In this document: positions 50,402 through 61,487 of the stretch, in pieces
Layout of the letters: the number at the start of each line of letters is the position of its first letter
How positions within the stretch are numbered: position 1 is the first letter of the stretch
Assembly (NCBI RefSeq): GCF_901764995.1
Contig: NZ_CABFKI010000003.1
Coordinates: 141,083-205,082 of the forward strand
Length of the DNA: 64,000 bases
Reading direction: 5' to 3'
Source: Actinobacillus porcinus
GTDB lineage: Bacteria > Pseudomonadota > Gammaproteobacteria > Enterobacterales > Pasteurellaceae
Notes under the pieces: model-generated
The model's input: only the letters and a program-made list of their open reading frames with translations
What the model was told of the DNA's origin: nothing
The model's database searches: none
Program-made: the position numbers and the translations under genes

Positions 50402-51526
50402 ATGAATAATGTAGCTATCAACAATAAAAAGAAAAAAACATCTAAAATGCGAAGTCCTTTGTTGTGGTTGACCGTGTTTTTGCCAACGCTGTTCTCAACC
50501 ATTTATTTTGGACTGTTCGCGTCAGATGTGTATATTTCGGAGTCAAGTTTTGTGGTGCGTTCGCCGAAAAATCAGGCGTCTTTAACGGGGTTTGGCGCAC
50601 TACTACAGGGAACAGGTTTTTCGCGTTCGCAAGACGATGCTTATACGGTTCGTGAATATATTCAATCTCGCACCGCACTTTCTCAACTTGAAGAAGAAAT
50701 TCCTGTGAAGGATTTCTATTCCACTAAAGGGGATTTTTTAAGCCGTTTTAATACCTTTGGTTTAAGTGGTTCGGAAGAAGAATTTTATCGTTATTTTAAA
50801 GATCGGATTAGCGTAGATTTAGATTCTGTTTCGGGGATTACAACGTTACGTGTACGTGCCTTTGATTCTTCGGAAGGGCAGGTTATTAATCAGAAGTTGT
50901 TAAACTTAGGTGAGCAATTAATTAACCGCTTAAATGAGCGTGCTCGGAAAGACACGATGGAATATGCGGAGCAGGCGGTAGCGGATGCAGAACATAATGT
51001 GAAGGAAGCGGGAGCCGCGTTAACGGAATATCGAATTAAAAACAATATTTTTGATTTGCCCGCGCAATCTGGTGTGCAATTAACCTTGATCTCAACATTG
51101 AAAGCAGAGTTGGTTCGCGTAGAAACGCAGTTGGCACAATTACAATCGATGACGCCCGATAATCCGCAAGTCGAAGCTTTATTGACGCGTCAAAAAAGCC
51201 TGAAAAAAGAAATCAATGAACAATCCAAACTTTTATCGGGACGTGGTAATTCTGTTGCCACACAAAGTGCGGATTATCAGCGATTAGTTTTAGCTAATGA
51301 ATTGGCAACCCAACAATTAGCCGCTGCAATGACATCCTTGCAAAATACCCGTAGTGAATCCGATCGCCAACAACTTTATTTGGAAGTGGTGAATCAGCCT
51401 AGCCAACCCGATTGGGCGGCAGAACCGCATCGGTTATACAATATTTTATCTACATTGATTATCGGCTTAATGTTATACGGTGTATTAAGTTTGTTAATTG
51501 CAAGTATAAGAGAGCATAAAAACTAA
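50402..51526 (+). CDS. bexC: Capsule export inner-membrane periplasmic adaptor BexC (KpsE/CtrB-like)
   Basis: 374 residues. N-terminal membrane helix (LLWLTVFLPTLFSTIYFGLFA), long periplasmic coiled-coil domain (QAVADAEHNVKEAGAALTEY, LKAELVRVETQLAQLQSM), C-terminal helix (LYNILSTLIIGLMLYGVLSLLIA). Links the ABC transporter to BexD. Shares one base with the next gene. Confidence 0.93.
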   Translation: MNNVAINNKKKKTSKMRSPLLWLTVFLPTLFSTIYFGLFASDVYISESSFVVRSPKNQASLTGFGALLQGTGFSRSQDDAYTVREYIQSRTALSQLEEEIPVKDFYSTKGDFLSRFNTFGLSGSEEEFYRYFKDRISVDLDSVSGITTLRVRAFDSSEGQVINQKLLNLGEQLINRLNERARKDTMEYAEQAVADAEHNVKEAGAALTEYRIKNNIFDLPAQSGVQLTLISTLKAELVRVETQLAQLQSMTPDNPQVEALLTRQKSLKKEINEQSKLLSGRGNSVATQSADYQRLVLANELATQQLAAAMTSLQNTRSESDRQQLYLEVVNQPSQPDWAAEPHRLYNILSTLIIGLMLYGVLSLLIASIREHKN

Positions 51527-52323
51527 TGCGATATGGCAATAAAACAACATTTAAACGTTCGCGTGTTATTCAAGGTAGGGTAATTTATGCTCTATTGATG
51601 CGTGAAATTATTACGCGATATGGACGTAATAATATTGGTTTTTTATGGCTTTTTGTTGAGCCGTTAATGATGACGCTATTGATCACGTTGCTTTGGAAAT
51701 TTGTTCGAGCCAATCAGGTTTCTACGCTAAATATTGTTGCTTTTGCCATTACCGGTTACCCGTTAATGATGATGTGGCGCAATGCTTCAGGGCGTGCCAT
51801 TGGTGCTGTTTCAGCCAATTTAAGTTTGCTTTATCATCGTAATGTTAGGCCCTTAGATACCATTTTTGCCCGTATGCTATTAGAAATTGCTGGGGCGACG
51901 ACAGCACAAATTTTCATTATGATAGTGTTTATTGCAATAGATTGGATTAGCGTACCACAAGATGCATTGTATATGGTGATGGCGTGGTTATTAATGGCAA
52001 TCTTTGCAGTTGGCTTAGGGTTAATTATTTGTGCCATTGCCCAAAAATATGAAGCGTTTGGTAAAATTTGGGGAACATTGAGTTTTGTGTTTATGCCTTT
52101 ATCCGGTGCTTTCTTTTTGTTGCATACTTTTCCTCAACAAGTTCGAGAGGTATTGCAATGGGTACCGATGATTAGTGGTACAGAAATGTTTAGACATGGC
52201 TATTTTGGTGATTCTATTACTACTTACGAAAATGTTGGTTTTTTGATTGTTTGTGATTTAGCCATGTTATTAGTGGGTTTAATAATGGTGAAGAATTTTA
52301 GTAAAGGGATTGAACCTCAATGA
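51526..52323 (+). CDS. bexB: Capsule ABC transporter permease BexB (KpsM/CtrC-like)
   Basis: 265 residues, six membrane segments, ABC-2 type. Cytoplasmic start [34 protein letters not shown] is the polysaccharide exporter hallmark. Pairs with BexA. Overlaps bexA by 4 bp. Confidence 0.94.
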   Translation: MRYGNKTTFKRSRVIQGRVIYALLMREIITRYGRNNIGFLWLFVEPLMMTLLITLLWKFVRANQVSTLNIVAFAITGYPLMMMWRNASGRAIGAVSANLSLLYHRNVRPLDTIFARMLLEIAGATTAQIFIMIVFIAIDWISVPQDALYMVMAWLLMAIFAVGLGLIICAIAQKYEAFGKIWGTLSFVFMPLSGAFFLLHTFPQQVREVLQWVPMISGTEMFRHGYFGDSITTYENVGFLIVCDLAMLLVGLIMVKNFSKGIEPQ

Positions 52324-52970
52324 TTAGCGTAAAAAATGTCAGCAAACGTTATCATACCCGTAACGGTTGGAAAACGGTGTTACAAGATATTAATTTTGAG
52401 CTTAAAAAAGGCGAGAAAATAGGGATTTTAGGGCGCAACGGTTCGGGAAAATCGACCCTGATCCGTTTAATGAGCGGCGTTGAACCGCCAACAAGCGGTG
52501 AGATTGATCGCCAAATGAGCATTTCTTGGCCGTTGGCATTTAGCGGCGCATTTCAAGGCAGTTTAACCGGAATGGATAATTTACGTTTTATCAGTCGGAT
52601 TTATGGGACGGATCTTGAGTATATGCAACATTTTACCGAAGAATTTTCCGAGCTTGGTGATTATTTATATGAACCGGTAAAGAAATATTCATCAGGGATG
52701 AAAGCCCGGCTTGCCTTTGCTATTTCTCTCTCCGTAGAATTTGATTGCTATTTGATTGATGAAGTGATCGCGGTAGGTGATAATCGCTTTACGGCAAAAT
52801 GTAAATACGAGTTGTTTGAAAAGCGCAAAGATCGCTCGATTATTCTAGTTTCCCATAGCCCGGCGGCGATTAAAGAGTACTGCGATAATGCCATGGTGTT
52901 AGACAATGGTATTATGCACAAATTTGAGAATATGGATCAGGCGTATCAGTTTTATAATAAGAGCTGTTAG
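52320..52970 (+). CDS. bexA: Capsule ABC transporter ATPase BexA (KpsT/CtrD-like)
   Basis: 216 residues. Walker [10 protein letters not shown], signature [16 protein letters not shown], Walker [13 protein letters not shown], His switch ILVSHSP. Energises export of the Kdo-primed chain. Last gene of the bex operon. Confidence 0.95.
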   Translation: MISVKNVSKRYHTRNGWKTVLQDINFELKKGEKIGILGRNGSGKSTLIRLMSGVEPPTSGEIDRQMSISWPLAFSGAFQGSLTGMDNLRFISRIYGTDLEYMQHFTEEFSELGDYLYEPVKKYSSGMKARLAFAISLSVEFDCYLIDEVIAVGDNRFTAKCKYELFEKRKDRSIILVSHSPAAIKEYCDNAMVLDNGIMHKFENMDQAYQFYNKSC

Positions 52971-53023
52971 ATTGTTGACAAAGCTCATCTCTGAGAAATG
53001 CTACTGTGTAACACTTGCAAAAA

Positions 53024-53120
53024 GCTGAAATGGCAGTTGGTGAGCCTGTTGATGCACGATTGGTGAACTTGCCGAACTATAAGACATTTCGGCGACCGCA
53101 CAAGATTTACGTTTCGACAG
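53024..53120. repeat. Hairpin repeat, copy C (degenerate)
   Basis: Arms gctgaaatg (53024-53032) and catttcggc (53085-53093) around two diverged GTTGGTGAGCCTG / TTGGTGAACTTGCC units. A further related stretch, gtttcgacaggctcaacgac, follows at about 53111. Downstream of bexA, so copies B and C bracket the bex operon. Confidence 0.7.
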
Positions 53121-53147
53121 GCTCAACGACTGTTTTGTGGAGAGTGA

Positions 53148-54092
53148 TTAACGGAATAAATCGCGATATTCTTCCAATTGGGCTTTGGTTAAGGTAAATA
53201 CGCCCAAGCCACCATTTTTCAGTTCTACCCAATTAAACGGTACTTCAGGGTATTGTTCCATTAAATGCACCATACTGTTGCCCACTTCGCAAACCAGCAC
53301 TCCGTCATCATTGAGATAATCTGCTGCATTGGCAAGAATCTGTTTGGTAATATCCAAACCGTCATAACCTGAACCCAGTGCAAGTTCCGGTTCAAAATGA
53401 AATTCTTCAGGCATATCACCGAGATCTTCTAAATCCACATAAGGCGGATTGGTCACAATCAGATCATATTTATCGCCGATCAGGTTCGTGAACAGATCGG
53501 ATTGTAATGGAAATACGCGATCTTGCATGTCGTATCGCTCAATATTGATTTCCGCTACATTTAACGCATCAAAGGATAAATCCACCGCATCCACTTCCGC
53601 CGTTGGGAATTTTTCCGCGCAGGCAATGGCAATACAACCGCTACCCGTACAGAGATCTAAAATGCGTTTTGGGTTGTGGTGTAAAATGCCGTGAAAGCGA
53701 TCTTCAATCAGTGCGCTAATCGGCGAACGTGGCACAATCACGCGTTCATCCACATAAAATTCCAATCCGCAGAACCATGCGCTGTTCACTAAATACGCCA
53801 CCGGCACGCGTTTTGCCAAGCGTTCTGTAACAAGCCCTACCAATAATTGTTTTTCCGATAAGGTTAAACGGGTATCGAATAAATTATCCGGTAAATCCAT
53901 CGGCAATTCTAAGCCGGTTAATACTAAATGTAGGCTTTCATCCCAAGCGTTATCTTGACCATGTCCATAATAAATATCGGAACGGTTAAAATTACTAAAG
54001 GTCCAGCGCAGAAAATCTTTAATGGTTTGTAGGTTGTTAGGTACATCATCGGATGCAATCAGTTCAACGAGTTCTTGATTATGTGTTGTCAT
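53148..54092 (-). CDS. prmB: 50S ribosomal protein L3 N5-glutamine methyltransferase PrmB
   Basis: 314 residues. SAM domain with [21 protein letters not shown] and catalytic [11 protein letters not shown]-terminal part [33 protein letters not shown] is characteristic of PrmB against PrmC. Divergent from smrB, as commonly seen. Confidence 0.94.
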   Translation of the reverse strand: MTTHNQELVELIASDDVPNNLQTIKDFLRWTFSNFNRSDIYYGHGQDNAWDESLHLVLTGLELPMDLPDNLFDTRLTLSEKQLLVGLVTERLAKRVPVAYLVNSAWFCGLEFYVDERVIVPRSPISALIEDRFHGILHHNPKRILDLCTGSGCIAIACAEKFPTAEVDAVDLSFDALNVAEINIERYDMQDRVFPLQSDLFTNLIGDKYDLIVTNPPYVDLEDLGDMPEEFHFEPELALGSGYDGLDITKQILANAADYLNDDGVLVCEVGNSMVHLMEQYPEVPFNWVELKNGGLGVFTLTKAQLEEYRDLFR

Positions 54093-54157
54093 AGGTATGT
54101 CCTTAAAAAGACGAAAGAATCTGTGGTATTATACGCAAAAATGAAAAGGAATGCAGA

Positions 54158-54664
54158 ATGTTAAACGAAGAAGATATCGCTTTATTTCGAGAAAATATCC
54201 AAGGCACAAAGAAAATTGAGCAAAATACTTTTGTCGCGCCGCGTTCAGTTAATACGAAGAAAAAATCCGAACAACGTGAAATTCGTGAAAAGCAAGATAC
54301 TTTATTTTATTTTTCCGATGAATATGAACCTTTATTAGATGAAGAAAGTGCGGTGAAATATTTGCGCGAAAATGAAGATAGCTATTTATTAAAACAGCTT
54401 CGCCGTGGAGATTTTTCTCCGGACTTGTTTTTAGATTTGCACGGTTTAACGCGCGAACAAGCCAAACAAGAATTAGCAAGTTTGTTGCAGGCTTGTGTGG
54501 ATGAACATGTGTACTGTGCCAGCATTATGACAGGCTACGGAACCTTTACGCTCAAAAAGCAAATTCCACGCTGGTTAGTTCAACATCCGAGAGTGCGTGC
54601 TTTACATCAAGCACCAAAAGAATGGGGTGGTGATGCGGCAATTTTGATTTTAGTAGATGTTTAG
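54158..54664 (+). CDS. smrB: Ribosome rescue endonuclease SmrB
   Basis: 168 residues. N-terminal linker, then an Smr domain: LFLDLHGLTREQAKQELASLLQAC, ASIMTGYGTFTLKKQIPRWL, and GGDAAILILVDV. SmrB cleaves mRNA at collided ribosomes in E. coli. The DLHG motif and GYG loop are present. Divergent from prmB. Confidence 0.92.
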   Translation: MLNEEDIALFRENIQGTKKIEQNTFVAPRSVNTKKKSEQREIREKQDTLFYFSDEYEPLLDEESAVKYLRENEDSYLLKQLRRGDFSPDLFLDLHGLTREQAKQELASLLQACVDEHVYCASIMTGYGTFTLKKQIPRWLVQHPRVRALHQAPKEWGGDAAILILVDV

Positions 54665-54672
54665 GGGGATAT

Positions 54673-54701
54673 AATAAAGCCGTGATTAGCTTGGCTTTAT
54701 T
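54673..54701. terminator. Convergent terminator smrB/lpxL
   Basis: aataaagcc / ggctttatt perfect 9-bp stem between two convergent genes. Confidence 0.65.
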
Positions 54702-54728
54702 ACATCATCATCCACCCTTACTTAGATT

Positions 54729-55664
54729 TTAATCATATAAACTTGGCGCATTTTCATCAGGGCGTGTTTTAAAGCGACGGTGTAGCCACATATATTGTTC
54801 GACCCCTTTCATAATTTCTTTTTCTACTACTTTGTTCATTCGTTTAGCGATGTCAGTTTCATTGCTTAAATCACTAAAATCCACTGCCGGCGAGATACTA
54901 ACGGTGTAGCCTGTACCATCTTGATTGCGTAAAGGGGCAAAAGGCACAACTTTAGTTCCCGGTGCAGAACGCAGTAAAAAATAAGAGCCTGTCGTTGTCG
55001 CTGCGTCTTTGACTGCAAAAAATGGCACAAACACCGCATTTTTTCGACCGTAATCATGATCCGGCGCATACCAAATGGTTTCTTTGTTTTTCAATGCTTT
55101 GATCATCCCGCGTAAATCTTTGCGATCTAACATCTCTTTGTTTGAACGCAAACGCCCCCAAACTTGTAGCCAGTTAAAAACAGGGTTGTCATTGGGGCGG
55201 TAAACGCCAATACCTTGGTGATGAATACCGACAATTCGTGCACCAAGTTCAAGGGTAAGAAAATGCACGCCTACAAATAAAATGCCCTGATCCCCATGAT
55301 TTTTCAGGTGTTCTAATCCTTCGATTTTTGACCATTTTTTGATACGGCGATCGGACCAAAACCATGCCATACCTGTTTCAATAATCGCCATGCCAACGGA
55401 TTTGAGGTTTTCCTGCAAAATCTGCTCTCGTTGGCTTTCGGGCATTTCAGGAAAAGCCAATTCTAAATTACGGCGTGCGATTTTAGCGCGTCTTTTGCCG
55501 ACCTTTAATCGACTAAACAACGCTCCAAGTCCGGTGCCGATATGGCATAAAATAGGGTAAGGTAAACATAAAATCAGCCAAAATATGCCAACGGCGAGCC
55601 AAAATCCCCAATGTTTAGGGTGAAGATAGGATTTTTTAAATTGTGGTAAATGATTTTTAGACAT
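54729..55664 (-). CDS. lpxL: Lipid A lauroyl-type acyltransferase LpxL (HtrB)
   Basis: 311 residues. One N-terminal membrane helix, then LABLAT-type acyltransferase. HX4E catalytic motif in [29 protein letters not shown] follows and [15 protein letters not shown]. Length and sequence agree with H. influenzae HtrB. Adds a secondary acyl chain to lipid A. Divergent from hldE. Confidence 0.92.
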   Translation of the reverse strand: MSKNHLPQFKKSYLHPKHWGFWLAVGIFWLILCLPYPILCHIGTGLGALFSRLKVGKRRAKIARRNLELAFPEMPESQREQILQENLKSVGMAIIETGMAWFWSDRRIKKWSKIEGLEHLKNHGDQGILFVGVHFLTLELGARIVGIHHQGIGVYRPNDNPVFNWLQVWGRLRSNKEMLDRKDLRGMIKALKNKETIWYAPDHDYGRKNAVFVPFFAVKDAATTTGSYFLLRSAPGTKVVPFAPLRNQDGTGYTVSISPAVDFSDLSNETDIAKRMNKVVEKEIMKGVEQYMWLHRRFKTRPDENAPSLYD

Positions 55665-55779
55665 TGCGATACATCCATTTGAAAGTGCGGTTAGTTTAAC
55701 GCAAATTTTGAGAAAACTTAAGAAAAGCCTGTTGTCCTATGGTAAAATCACGTCAAATTTTTTTATGAGGATATTTTTT

Positions 55780-57207
55780 ATGGCTCAGTATTCTGCTCAA
55801 TTTCCTACCGCCAAAGTGCTTGTGCTTGGTGATGTTATGCTTGATCGCTATTGGTTTGGGGCGACTAATCGAATTTCCCCTGAAGCGCCTGTGCCGGTGG
55901 TTCGTGTACAAGAAAATGAAGAACGTGCAGGTGGTGCGGCGAATGTGGCAATGAATATCGCTTCGTTGAATGTGCCCGTACAATTGTTAGGTTTAACGGG
56001 AAATGATGAAGCAGGTTCCGCGTTAACCAAATTGCTTGAGAATGAGAAAATTCATTGTGATTTTGTAAAATTAGATACCCATCCAACGATTACCAAATTA
56101 CGCATTTTGTCTCGTCATCAACAATTATTGCGCCTTGATTTTGAAGAAAATTTTAATAATGTTCATAGTGAAAGTTTGTTAGAAAAATTAAAAAGCGCGG
56201 TGAAAAATGTGGGCGCTTTGATCTTATCGGATTATGGTAAAGGAACGCTGAATGATGTTCAGCAAATGATCCAAATTGCGCGTCAAGCCAATGTGCCTGT
56301 TTTAATTGACCCGAAAGGCACAGATTTTGAACGTTATCGAGGTGCAACCTTGTTGACCCCGAATATGTCCGAATTTGAAGCGGTAGCCGGTAAGTGTGAA
56401 TGTGAAGAAGATATTGTCACAAAAGGCCTGAAAATGATTGCTGACTTTGAATTGACCGCGCTTTTAGTGACGCGTTCAGAAAAAGGGATGACATTATTGC
56501 GTCCAAATCAACCGGCCTTTCATTTACCAACAGAAGCGAAAGAGGTTTATGATGTCACCGGGGCGGGAGATACGGTGATTTCTGTATTGGCAACTGCATT
56601 GGCGGATGGTCGCTCATTGGAAGAATCTTGTTATTTGGCGAATGTGGCGGCAGGCATTGTGGTGGGCAAATTGGGTACATCGACTGTTTCTACCGTTGAG
56701 TTGGAACATGCGATTCATGGTAGAACGACCACAGGTTTTGGCATTATGACGGAAGCGGAACTCAAAAGTGCGGTGCAATTAGCGAAAGATCGTGGTGAAA
56801 AAATTGTCATGACCAACGGTTGTTTTGATATTTTACACCCAGGTCATGTTTCTTATCTCGAGAATGCGCGTAAGTTAGGGGATCGTTTGATTGTTGCGGT
56901 CAATACCGATGCTTCGGTAAAACGTTTAAAAGGGGAAACCAGACCGATTAATGATCTGAATAACCGTATGGCAGTATTGGCAGGGTTAGCTTCCGTGGAC
57001 TGGTTAGTGGCATTTGACGAAGATACGCCACAACGTTTGATTGGCGAAGTTTTACCTGACTTACTCGTTAAAGGCGGCGATTATAAACCGGAAGAGATTG
57101 CGGGCTCAAAAGAAGTGTGGGCAAATGGCGGTGATGTTCAGGTGCTTAACTTTGAAAATGGCTGTTCAACCAGTAATGTGATTAAGAAAATTCAAGAATT
57201 AGGTTAA
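55780..57207 (+). CDS. hldE: Bifunctional heptose kinase/adenylyltransferase HldE
   Basis: 475 residues from [14 protein letters not shown]; the frame is open upstream but GAGG at 55767-55770 suits this ATG. Kinase part: [37 protein letters not shown]-terminal nucleotidyltransferase: [42 protein letters not shown]. Makes ADP-heptose precursor for the lipooligosaccharide core. Confidence 0.95.
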   Translation: MAQYSAQFPTAKVLVLGDVMLDRYWFGATNRISPEAPVPVVRVQENEERAGGAANVAMNIASLNVPVQLLGLTGNDEAGSALTKLLENEKIHCDFVKLDTHPTITKLRILSRHQQLLRLDFEENFNNVHSESLLEKLKSAVKNVGALILSDYGKGTLNDVQQMIQIARQANVPVLIDPKGTDFERYRGATLLTPNMSEFEAVAGKCECEEDIVTKGLKMIADFELTALLVTRSEKGMTLLRPNQPAFHLPTEAKEVYDVTGAGDTVISVLATALADGRSLEESCYLANVAAGIVVGKLGTSTVSTVELEHAIHGRTTTGFGIMTEAELKSAVQLAKDRGEKIVMTNGCFDILHPGHVSYLENARKLGDRLIVAVNTDASVKRLKGETRPINDLNNRMAVLAGLASVDWLVAFDEDTPQRLIGEVLPDLLVKGGDYKPEEIAGSKEVWANGGDVQVLNFENGCSTSNVIKKIQELG

Positions 57208-57231
57208 TTTTTGAAGCATTTTATCGAATTA

Positions 57232-57259
57232 AAAGCCCGAGCATAAAAACTCGGGCTTT
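57232..57259. terminator. hldE terminator
   Basis: aaagcccgag / ctcgggcttt perfect 10-bp stem plus T-run; next gene is convergent. Confidence 0.85.
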
Positions 57260-57262
57260 TGC

Positions 57263-58627
57263 TTACATGAGATTGCTCACAAAAATCACAATAATGATGA
57301 GTGGCACAACGTATTTGACGTAGTTAAACCAAATTGTGGTGAACGTAGAATTTGGCGTATCTGACAGTTCTTGTTTGGCTTTGTCTTTTAACACAAATCC
57401 CACAAAAATAGCACAGCCAAGTGCGGTTAATAAAAAGAGAATATTGCCGCTGAGATAGTCGAAGAAATCGAAAATACTCATGCCAAATGGGCGAATATCT
57501 TTCAATACATTATCACTCAATACCGCCGGAATATTACCTAACACAAAAATGCTACCAAGGGTGAGCAGAATCGCTTTACCGCGGCGCATACGTAATTTTT
57601 CTTGTAGCGCGGTGATAATCACTTCATAAATAGTGATAGATGTTGTGAGTGCGGCGATAAGGAGTAATCCAAAGAACACAACGGCAAAGAATGTACCGAA
57701 AGGTAAATGGGAAAATACGATAGGCAAACTTTGGAATACTAAAGTCGGGCCTGAGTTTGGTGCGATACCGAAGCTGAATAATGACGGAAAAATCATAAAG
57801 CCGGCCAGTACAGCAATAATGGTGTTGGTGAACCCTGTAATCACAGCGGTTTGGATCAGATTTTCTTCTTTGCTGAGATAGCTTGATAAGGTGATTAATA
57901 CGCCAAAACCAAGGCTTAAGGCGAAGAAAACTTGTCCTAATACTTTGATGAAAAGTTCCGCTGAAATTTTGCTGAAATCAGGTTTGAGATAATAAGTAAT
58001 GCCTTCTATTGCCCCCGGTAAGGTGATATTGCGAATTACCATGCCAATTAAGAAGATAAATAAGAGTGGCATCAAATATTTTACCGAGCGTTCAATACCG
58101 CCAATAATACCTTTAGCAAGGATAATGTAGTTTGCGGCTACAAAAATAAAGGTGTAAATGGCGATTTGTACTGGGCTATTGCCAATGCTGAGATCGTAGA
58201 ATGTTTTTGCGGTGTCTTTTGTAATTGGCGTTGAAATATCTAGGCTGCCACTAATTAGGCTTACAATGTAGTTCATTACCCAACCACCTAATACCATGTA
58301 ATAACCCATGATAATAAAAGAGCCGGCTAATCCCATATAACCGAGAATTTTCCACCATTTTGAAATGCCTTTATCTTGTAATTTATCGCCAAACGCATCG
58401 ATAGAGTTGACGCGTAAACGGCGACCGATCACATTTTCCACTAAGATCATGGGAATTCCGATGACAAACATGGCGAGACAGAATAGCAATACGTACGCGC
58501 CACCGCCGTTTTCGCCTACGAGATAAGGAAAGCGCCAAGTTGCGCCAAAGCCGACAGTTGCCCCGGCTACCGTCATAATATAAGTCAATTTGCTGGACCA
58601 AGTTTGGCGTTCTTGTTTTTGTGTCAT
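57263..58627 (-). CDS. Sodium-dependent NSS-family transporter
   Basis: 454 residues, about 11-12 helices. Start TWSSKLTYIMTVAGATVGFGATWRFPYLVGENGGGAYVLLF is the NSS (neurotransmitter:sodium symporter, LeuT-like) sodium site region. Bacterial members carry amino acids; substrate unknown. Divergent from copA. Confidence 0.9.
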   Translation of the reverse strand: MTQKQERQTWSSKLTYIMTVAGATVGFGATWRFPYLVGENGGGAYVLLFCLAMFVIGIPMILVENVIGRRLRVNSIDAFGDKLQDKGISKWWKILGYMGLAGSFIIMGYYMVLGGWVMNYIVSLISGSLDISTPITKDTAKTFYDLSIGNSPVQIAIYTFIFVAANYIILAKGIIGGIERSVKYLMPLLFIFLIGMVIRNITLPGAIEGITYYLKPDFSKISAELFIKVLGQVFFALSLGFGVLITLSSYLSKEENLIQTAVITGFTNTIIAVLAGFMIFPSLFSFGIAPNSGPTLVFQSLPIVFSHLPFGTFFAVVFFGLLLIAALTTSITIYEVIITALQEKLRMRRGKAILLTLGSIFVLGNIPAVLSDNVLKDIRPFGMSIFDFFDYLSGNILFLLTALGCAIFVGFVLKDKAKQELSDTPNSTFTTIWFNYVKYVVPLIIIVIFVSNLM

Positions 58628-58714
58628 GGTTATAGTCCGTTATGTTTTATTGTAAATGTAAAAAAGAGCCGTATTTTACTCTTACTTTAGTAAAAAGCCA
58701 AATTCACGCATTGC

Positions 58715-58745
58715 TTGACCTTGTCCTTGGGGGAAGGTTTATGAT
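58715..58745 (+). promoter_or_regulatory. copA promoter with CueR/MerR-type operator
   Basis: -35 TTGACC (58715-58720), 19-bp spacer, -10 TATGAT (58740-58745). The spacer holds ACCTT...AAGGT dyad (58718-58738). The long 19-bp spacing with such a dyad is the mark of MerR-family activation; nearly same as E. coli copA control by CueR. No cueR gene in the window. Confidence 0.8.
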
Positions 58746-58774
58746 AGCAACCGTTATAAATCAACAGGAGAAAG

Positions 58775-61474
58775 ATGATGACAGTGACTATTTTAGCTTT
58801 AAAAGACTTATCTTGTGGGCATTGCGTGAAATCCGTGACAGCTGTGTTAGAGCAACTTGATGGTGTTGAACAGGTGCAAGTGACCTTGCATTTTGCGAAA
58901 GTGATGGGGGACGTGAGTGCGCAACATTTAATTGATGCTATTGTTGCCGCAGGCTACGGCGCAGAATTGGCTCAGCCTGATTTTGAGCTGGCGTTATCGG
59001 GATTAAATTGCGGGCATTGTATTAAATCCACAGAAAAAGCCTTAAGTGCGGTGGAAAATATAGATGTTTTTGAAGTCAGCAAAACTTCCGCCAAAATTTA
59101 TGGTTCAGCGGATCCACAAGCGGCGATCGCTGCCATTATTGCCGCAGGCTTTGAGGCGCATTTGGTGAATGAAAGCCCAAAGTCTGAACTACCGACACCA
59201 TTAGCGGCGTTGCCTTCGTCTGGGTCGGTAGTGTTAGAACAAGAGATAAAACCCGCTTCAGCCAAGAGTGATAAGAGTATTTCGTTACTGTTGGATGGGT
59301 TGACCTGTGCCGCTTGTGTATTGAAAGTTGAGCGTGCGTTACAGGGTGTTGAAGGCGTGGAAAGTGTTAGCGTGAATTTAGCGGAGCAAACGGCTTTTGT
59401 GACAGGGGATGTTGACGCTCAACGCTTGGTACAACAAGTTATTCAAGCCGGTTACGGGGCTGAAATCATTGAAGATGAAAAAACAAGCCGAGAAAAACAA
59501 CAAGCACAAGCCAAGCAGGAAATTCAACGCCGTCAATGGCAATCTATTGTGGCGTTAGTGGTTGGGTTTGGTTTGTTGTTTTGGGGCTTGGCAGGCGGTC
59601 AGACGCAGGTCACCGCAGATAATCGCTTAAATTGGCTGGCAGTCGGTTTGGTAACTCTTGCGGTGATGATCTTTACCGGGGGACATTTTTATCAACGCGC
59701 CTTTAAAAATTTGTTAAACAAAACAGCGACTATGGATACCTTAGTGGCACTAGGAACGGGAGCCGCTTGGTTGTTTTCCATGGCGGTGACATTAGCCCCT
59801 GAGATTTTCCCCGAAAGCGGGCGACATCTTTATTTTGAGAGTAGCGCGATGATTATTGGCTTGATCAACGTAGGGAAAATGTTAGAAGCGAAGGCAAAAC
59901 AGCGTTCGTCTAAAGCCTTAGAGCGTTTGTTGGATTTAACGCCGAAAACCGCGAAAGTGGTGGATGAGCAGGGGACGCATGAGATTCCTTTAAGTCAAGT
60001 GCAACAAGGGATGACGTTACGTCTGCAAACAGGCGATCGCGTTTCGGTTGATGGCATTGTGACGGAAGGGGCGCTTTGGATTGATGAAAGCATGTTGACA
60101 GGCGAATCTTTGCCTGTGCAAAAAAATCCGGGGGATAAAGTCAGTGCAGGGACAGTGGTGACAGATGGTGCGGCGTTATTTCAAGCGGAGCAAATCGGTA
60201 ATCAAACGCTGTTGGCGAATATTATTAAGTTGGTTCGTCAAGCGCAAAGCAGCAAGCCGCAATTAGGACAATTGGCGGATAAAATCGCCGCTATTTTTGT
60301 GCCGATTGTGGTGGTAATCGCGTTGCTTGCGGCATTGATTTGGTATGGCGTAACGCAAAATATTTCTTACGCATTTATGGTGTTAACAACAGTGTTGATC
60401 ATTGCTTGTCCTTGTGCCTTAGGGCTGGCGACACCCATGTCGATTATTGCGGGCGTTGGGCGTGCCGCGGAGTTGGGTATTTTGGTGCGTGATGCGGACG
60501 CCTTACAAAAAGCAGCCGGTGCAGATACCCTTGTTTTTGATAAAACGGGCACGTTGACGAAAGGTGAGCCTAAAGTCACCGCACTTTATACCTTTGGCGA
60601 CATGACGCAAGAAAGTGCGGTACATTTGGCGGCTGGTTTAGAACAGGGGGCTAATCACCCTTTGGCAAAGGCGATTTTGGCGTTAAATGACGGCGTTGCT
60701 GAAAAGGTTAGCGAGTTTCGTACTTTGAAAGGATTAGGCATAACCGGCGTTATTCAAGGAAAAAATATTGCTTTAGGTAACCGCACTTTAATGACGCAAT
60801 TTGCCGTTTCTCTCGATGCCGCGGAGCCATTGTTTCAACAAGAAAGCGAGAAAGGGGCGACAGTGGTGTTTTTAAGTGTGGAAAATCAGCTGGCAGCTAT
60901 TTTTGCCATTCGGGATCCTTTGCGAGAAGACAGCGCACAAGCGTTGCAACGTTTGGCATCTCAAGGCTATCAGTTGGTGATGTTAACGGGAGATCAAGAA
61001 AAAACCGCACAAGCCATCGCCGCGGAATTGGGTATTCACCAAGTCATTGCAGGCGTATTGCCGGCGGGTAAAGCGCAGGCGATTCAACAGCTTCAAGCTC
61101 AAGGGCGCAAAGTTGTGATGGTGGGGGATGGTATTAATGATGCCCCTGCTTTAGCGCAAGCTGATGTGAGTATTGCGATGGGATCAGGGAGCGATATTGC
61201 CATTGAAACGGCGGAGTTAACCTTAATGCGTCATAGTATGCAGGCGGTGGCGGACGCACTGAGTTTATCAAAAGGCACATTGCGCAATATGAAACAAAAT
61301 CTCTTTTTTGCCTTTGTTTATAATAGCTTAGGTATTCCACTGGCAGCGGGCTTATTTTATCCCTTGTTCGGTTGGTTGCTTAATCCAATGATCGGTGGTG
61401 CGGCGATGGCGTTTTCTTCCATTACCGTAGCAAGTAATGCAAATCGATTGTTGAAATTTATACCAAAGCAATAA
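58775..61474 (+). CDS. copA: Copper-exporting P1B-type ATPase CopA
   Basis: 899 residues; a second ATG at 58778 is better spaced from AGGAG. Three N-terminal heavy-metal domains: two with GHC-type sites (LSCGHCVKS, LNCGHCIKS, about 12-20 and 74-82) and a third with TCAACVLKV. Then the P-type core with CPCALGLATP in the transmembrane metal site, phosphorylated DKTGTLTKGEP, TGDQEKT and GDGINDAPALAQAD. Exports Cu(I) to the periplasm. Copper export may support nirK. Confidence 0.93.
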   Translation: MMTVTILALKDLSCGHCVKSVTAVLEQLDGVEQVQVTLHFAKVMGDVSAQHLIDAIVAAGYGAELAQPDFELALSGLNCGHCIKSTEKALSAVENIDVFEVSKTSAKIYGSADPQAAIAAIIAAGFEAHLVNESPKSELPTPLAALPSSGSVVLEQEIKPASAKSDKSISLLLDGLTCAACVLKVERALQGVEGVESVSVNLAEQTAFVTGDVDAQRLVQQVIQAGYGAEIIEDEKTSREKQQAQAKQEIQRRQWQSIVALVVGFGLLFWGLAGGQTQVTADNRLNWLAVGLVTLAVMIFTGGHFYQRAFKNLLNKTATMDTLVALGTGAAWLFSMAVTLAPEIFPESGRHLYFESSAMIIGLINVGKMLEAKAKQRSSKALERLLDLTPKTAKVVDEQGTHEIPLSQVQQGMTLRLQTGDRVSVDGIVTEGALWIDESMLTGESLPVQKNPGDKVSAGTVVTDGAALFQAEQIGNQTLLANIIKLVRQAQSSKPQLGQLADKIAAIFVPIVVVIALLAALIWYGVTQNISYAFMVLTTVLIIACPCALGLATPMSIIAGVGRAAELGILVRDADALQKAAGADTLVFDKTGTLTKGEPKVTALYTFGDMTQESAVHLAAGLEQGANHPLAKAILALNDGVAEKVSEFRTLKGLGITGVIQGKNIALGNRTLMTQFAVSLDAAEPLFQQESEKGATVVFLSVENQLAAIFAIRDPLREDSAQALQRLASQGYQLVMLTGDQEKTAQAIAAELGIHQVIAGVLPAGKAQAIQQLQAQGRKVVMVGDGINDAPALAQADVSIAMGSGSDIAIETAELTLMRHSMQAVADALSLSKGTLRNMKQNLFFAFVYNSLGIPLAAGLFYPLFGWLLNPMIGGAAMAFSSITVASNANRLLKFIPKQ

Positions 61475-61487
61475 GTGCTGAAAAAAT

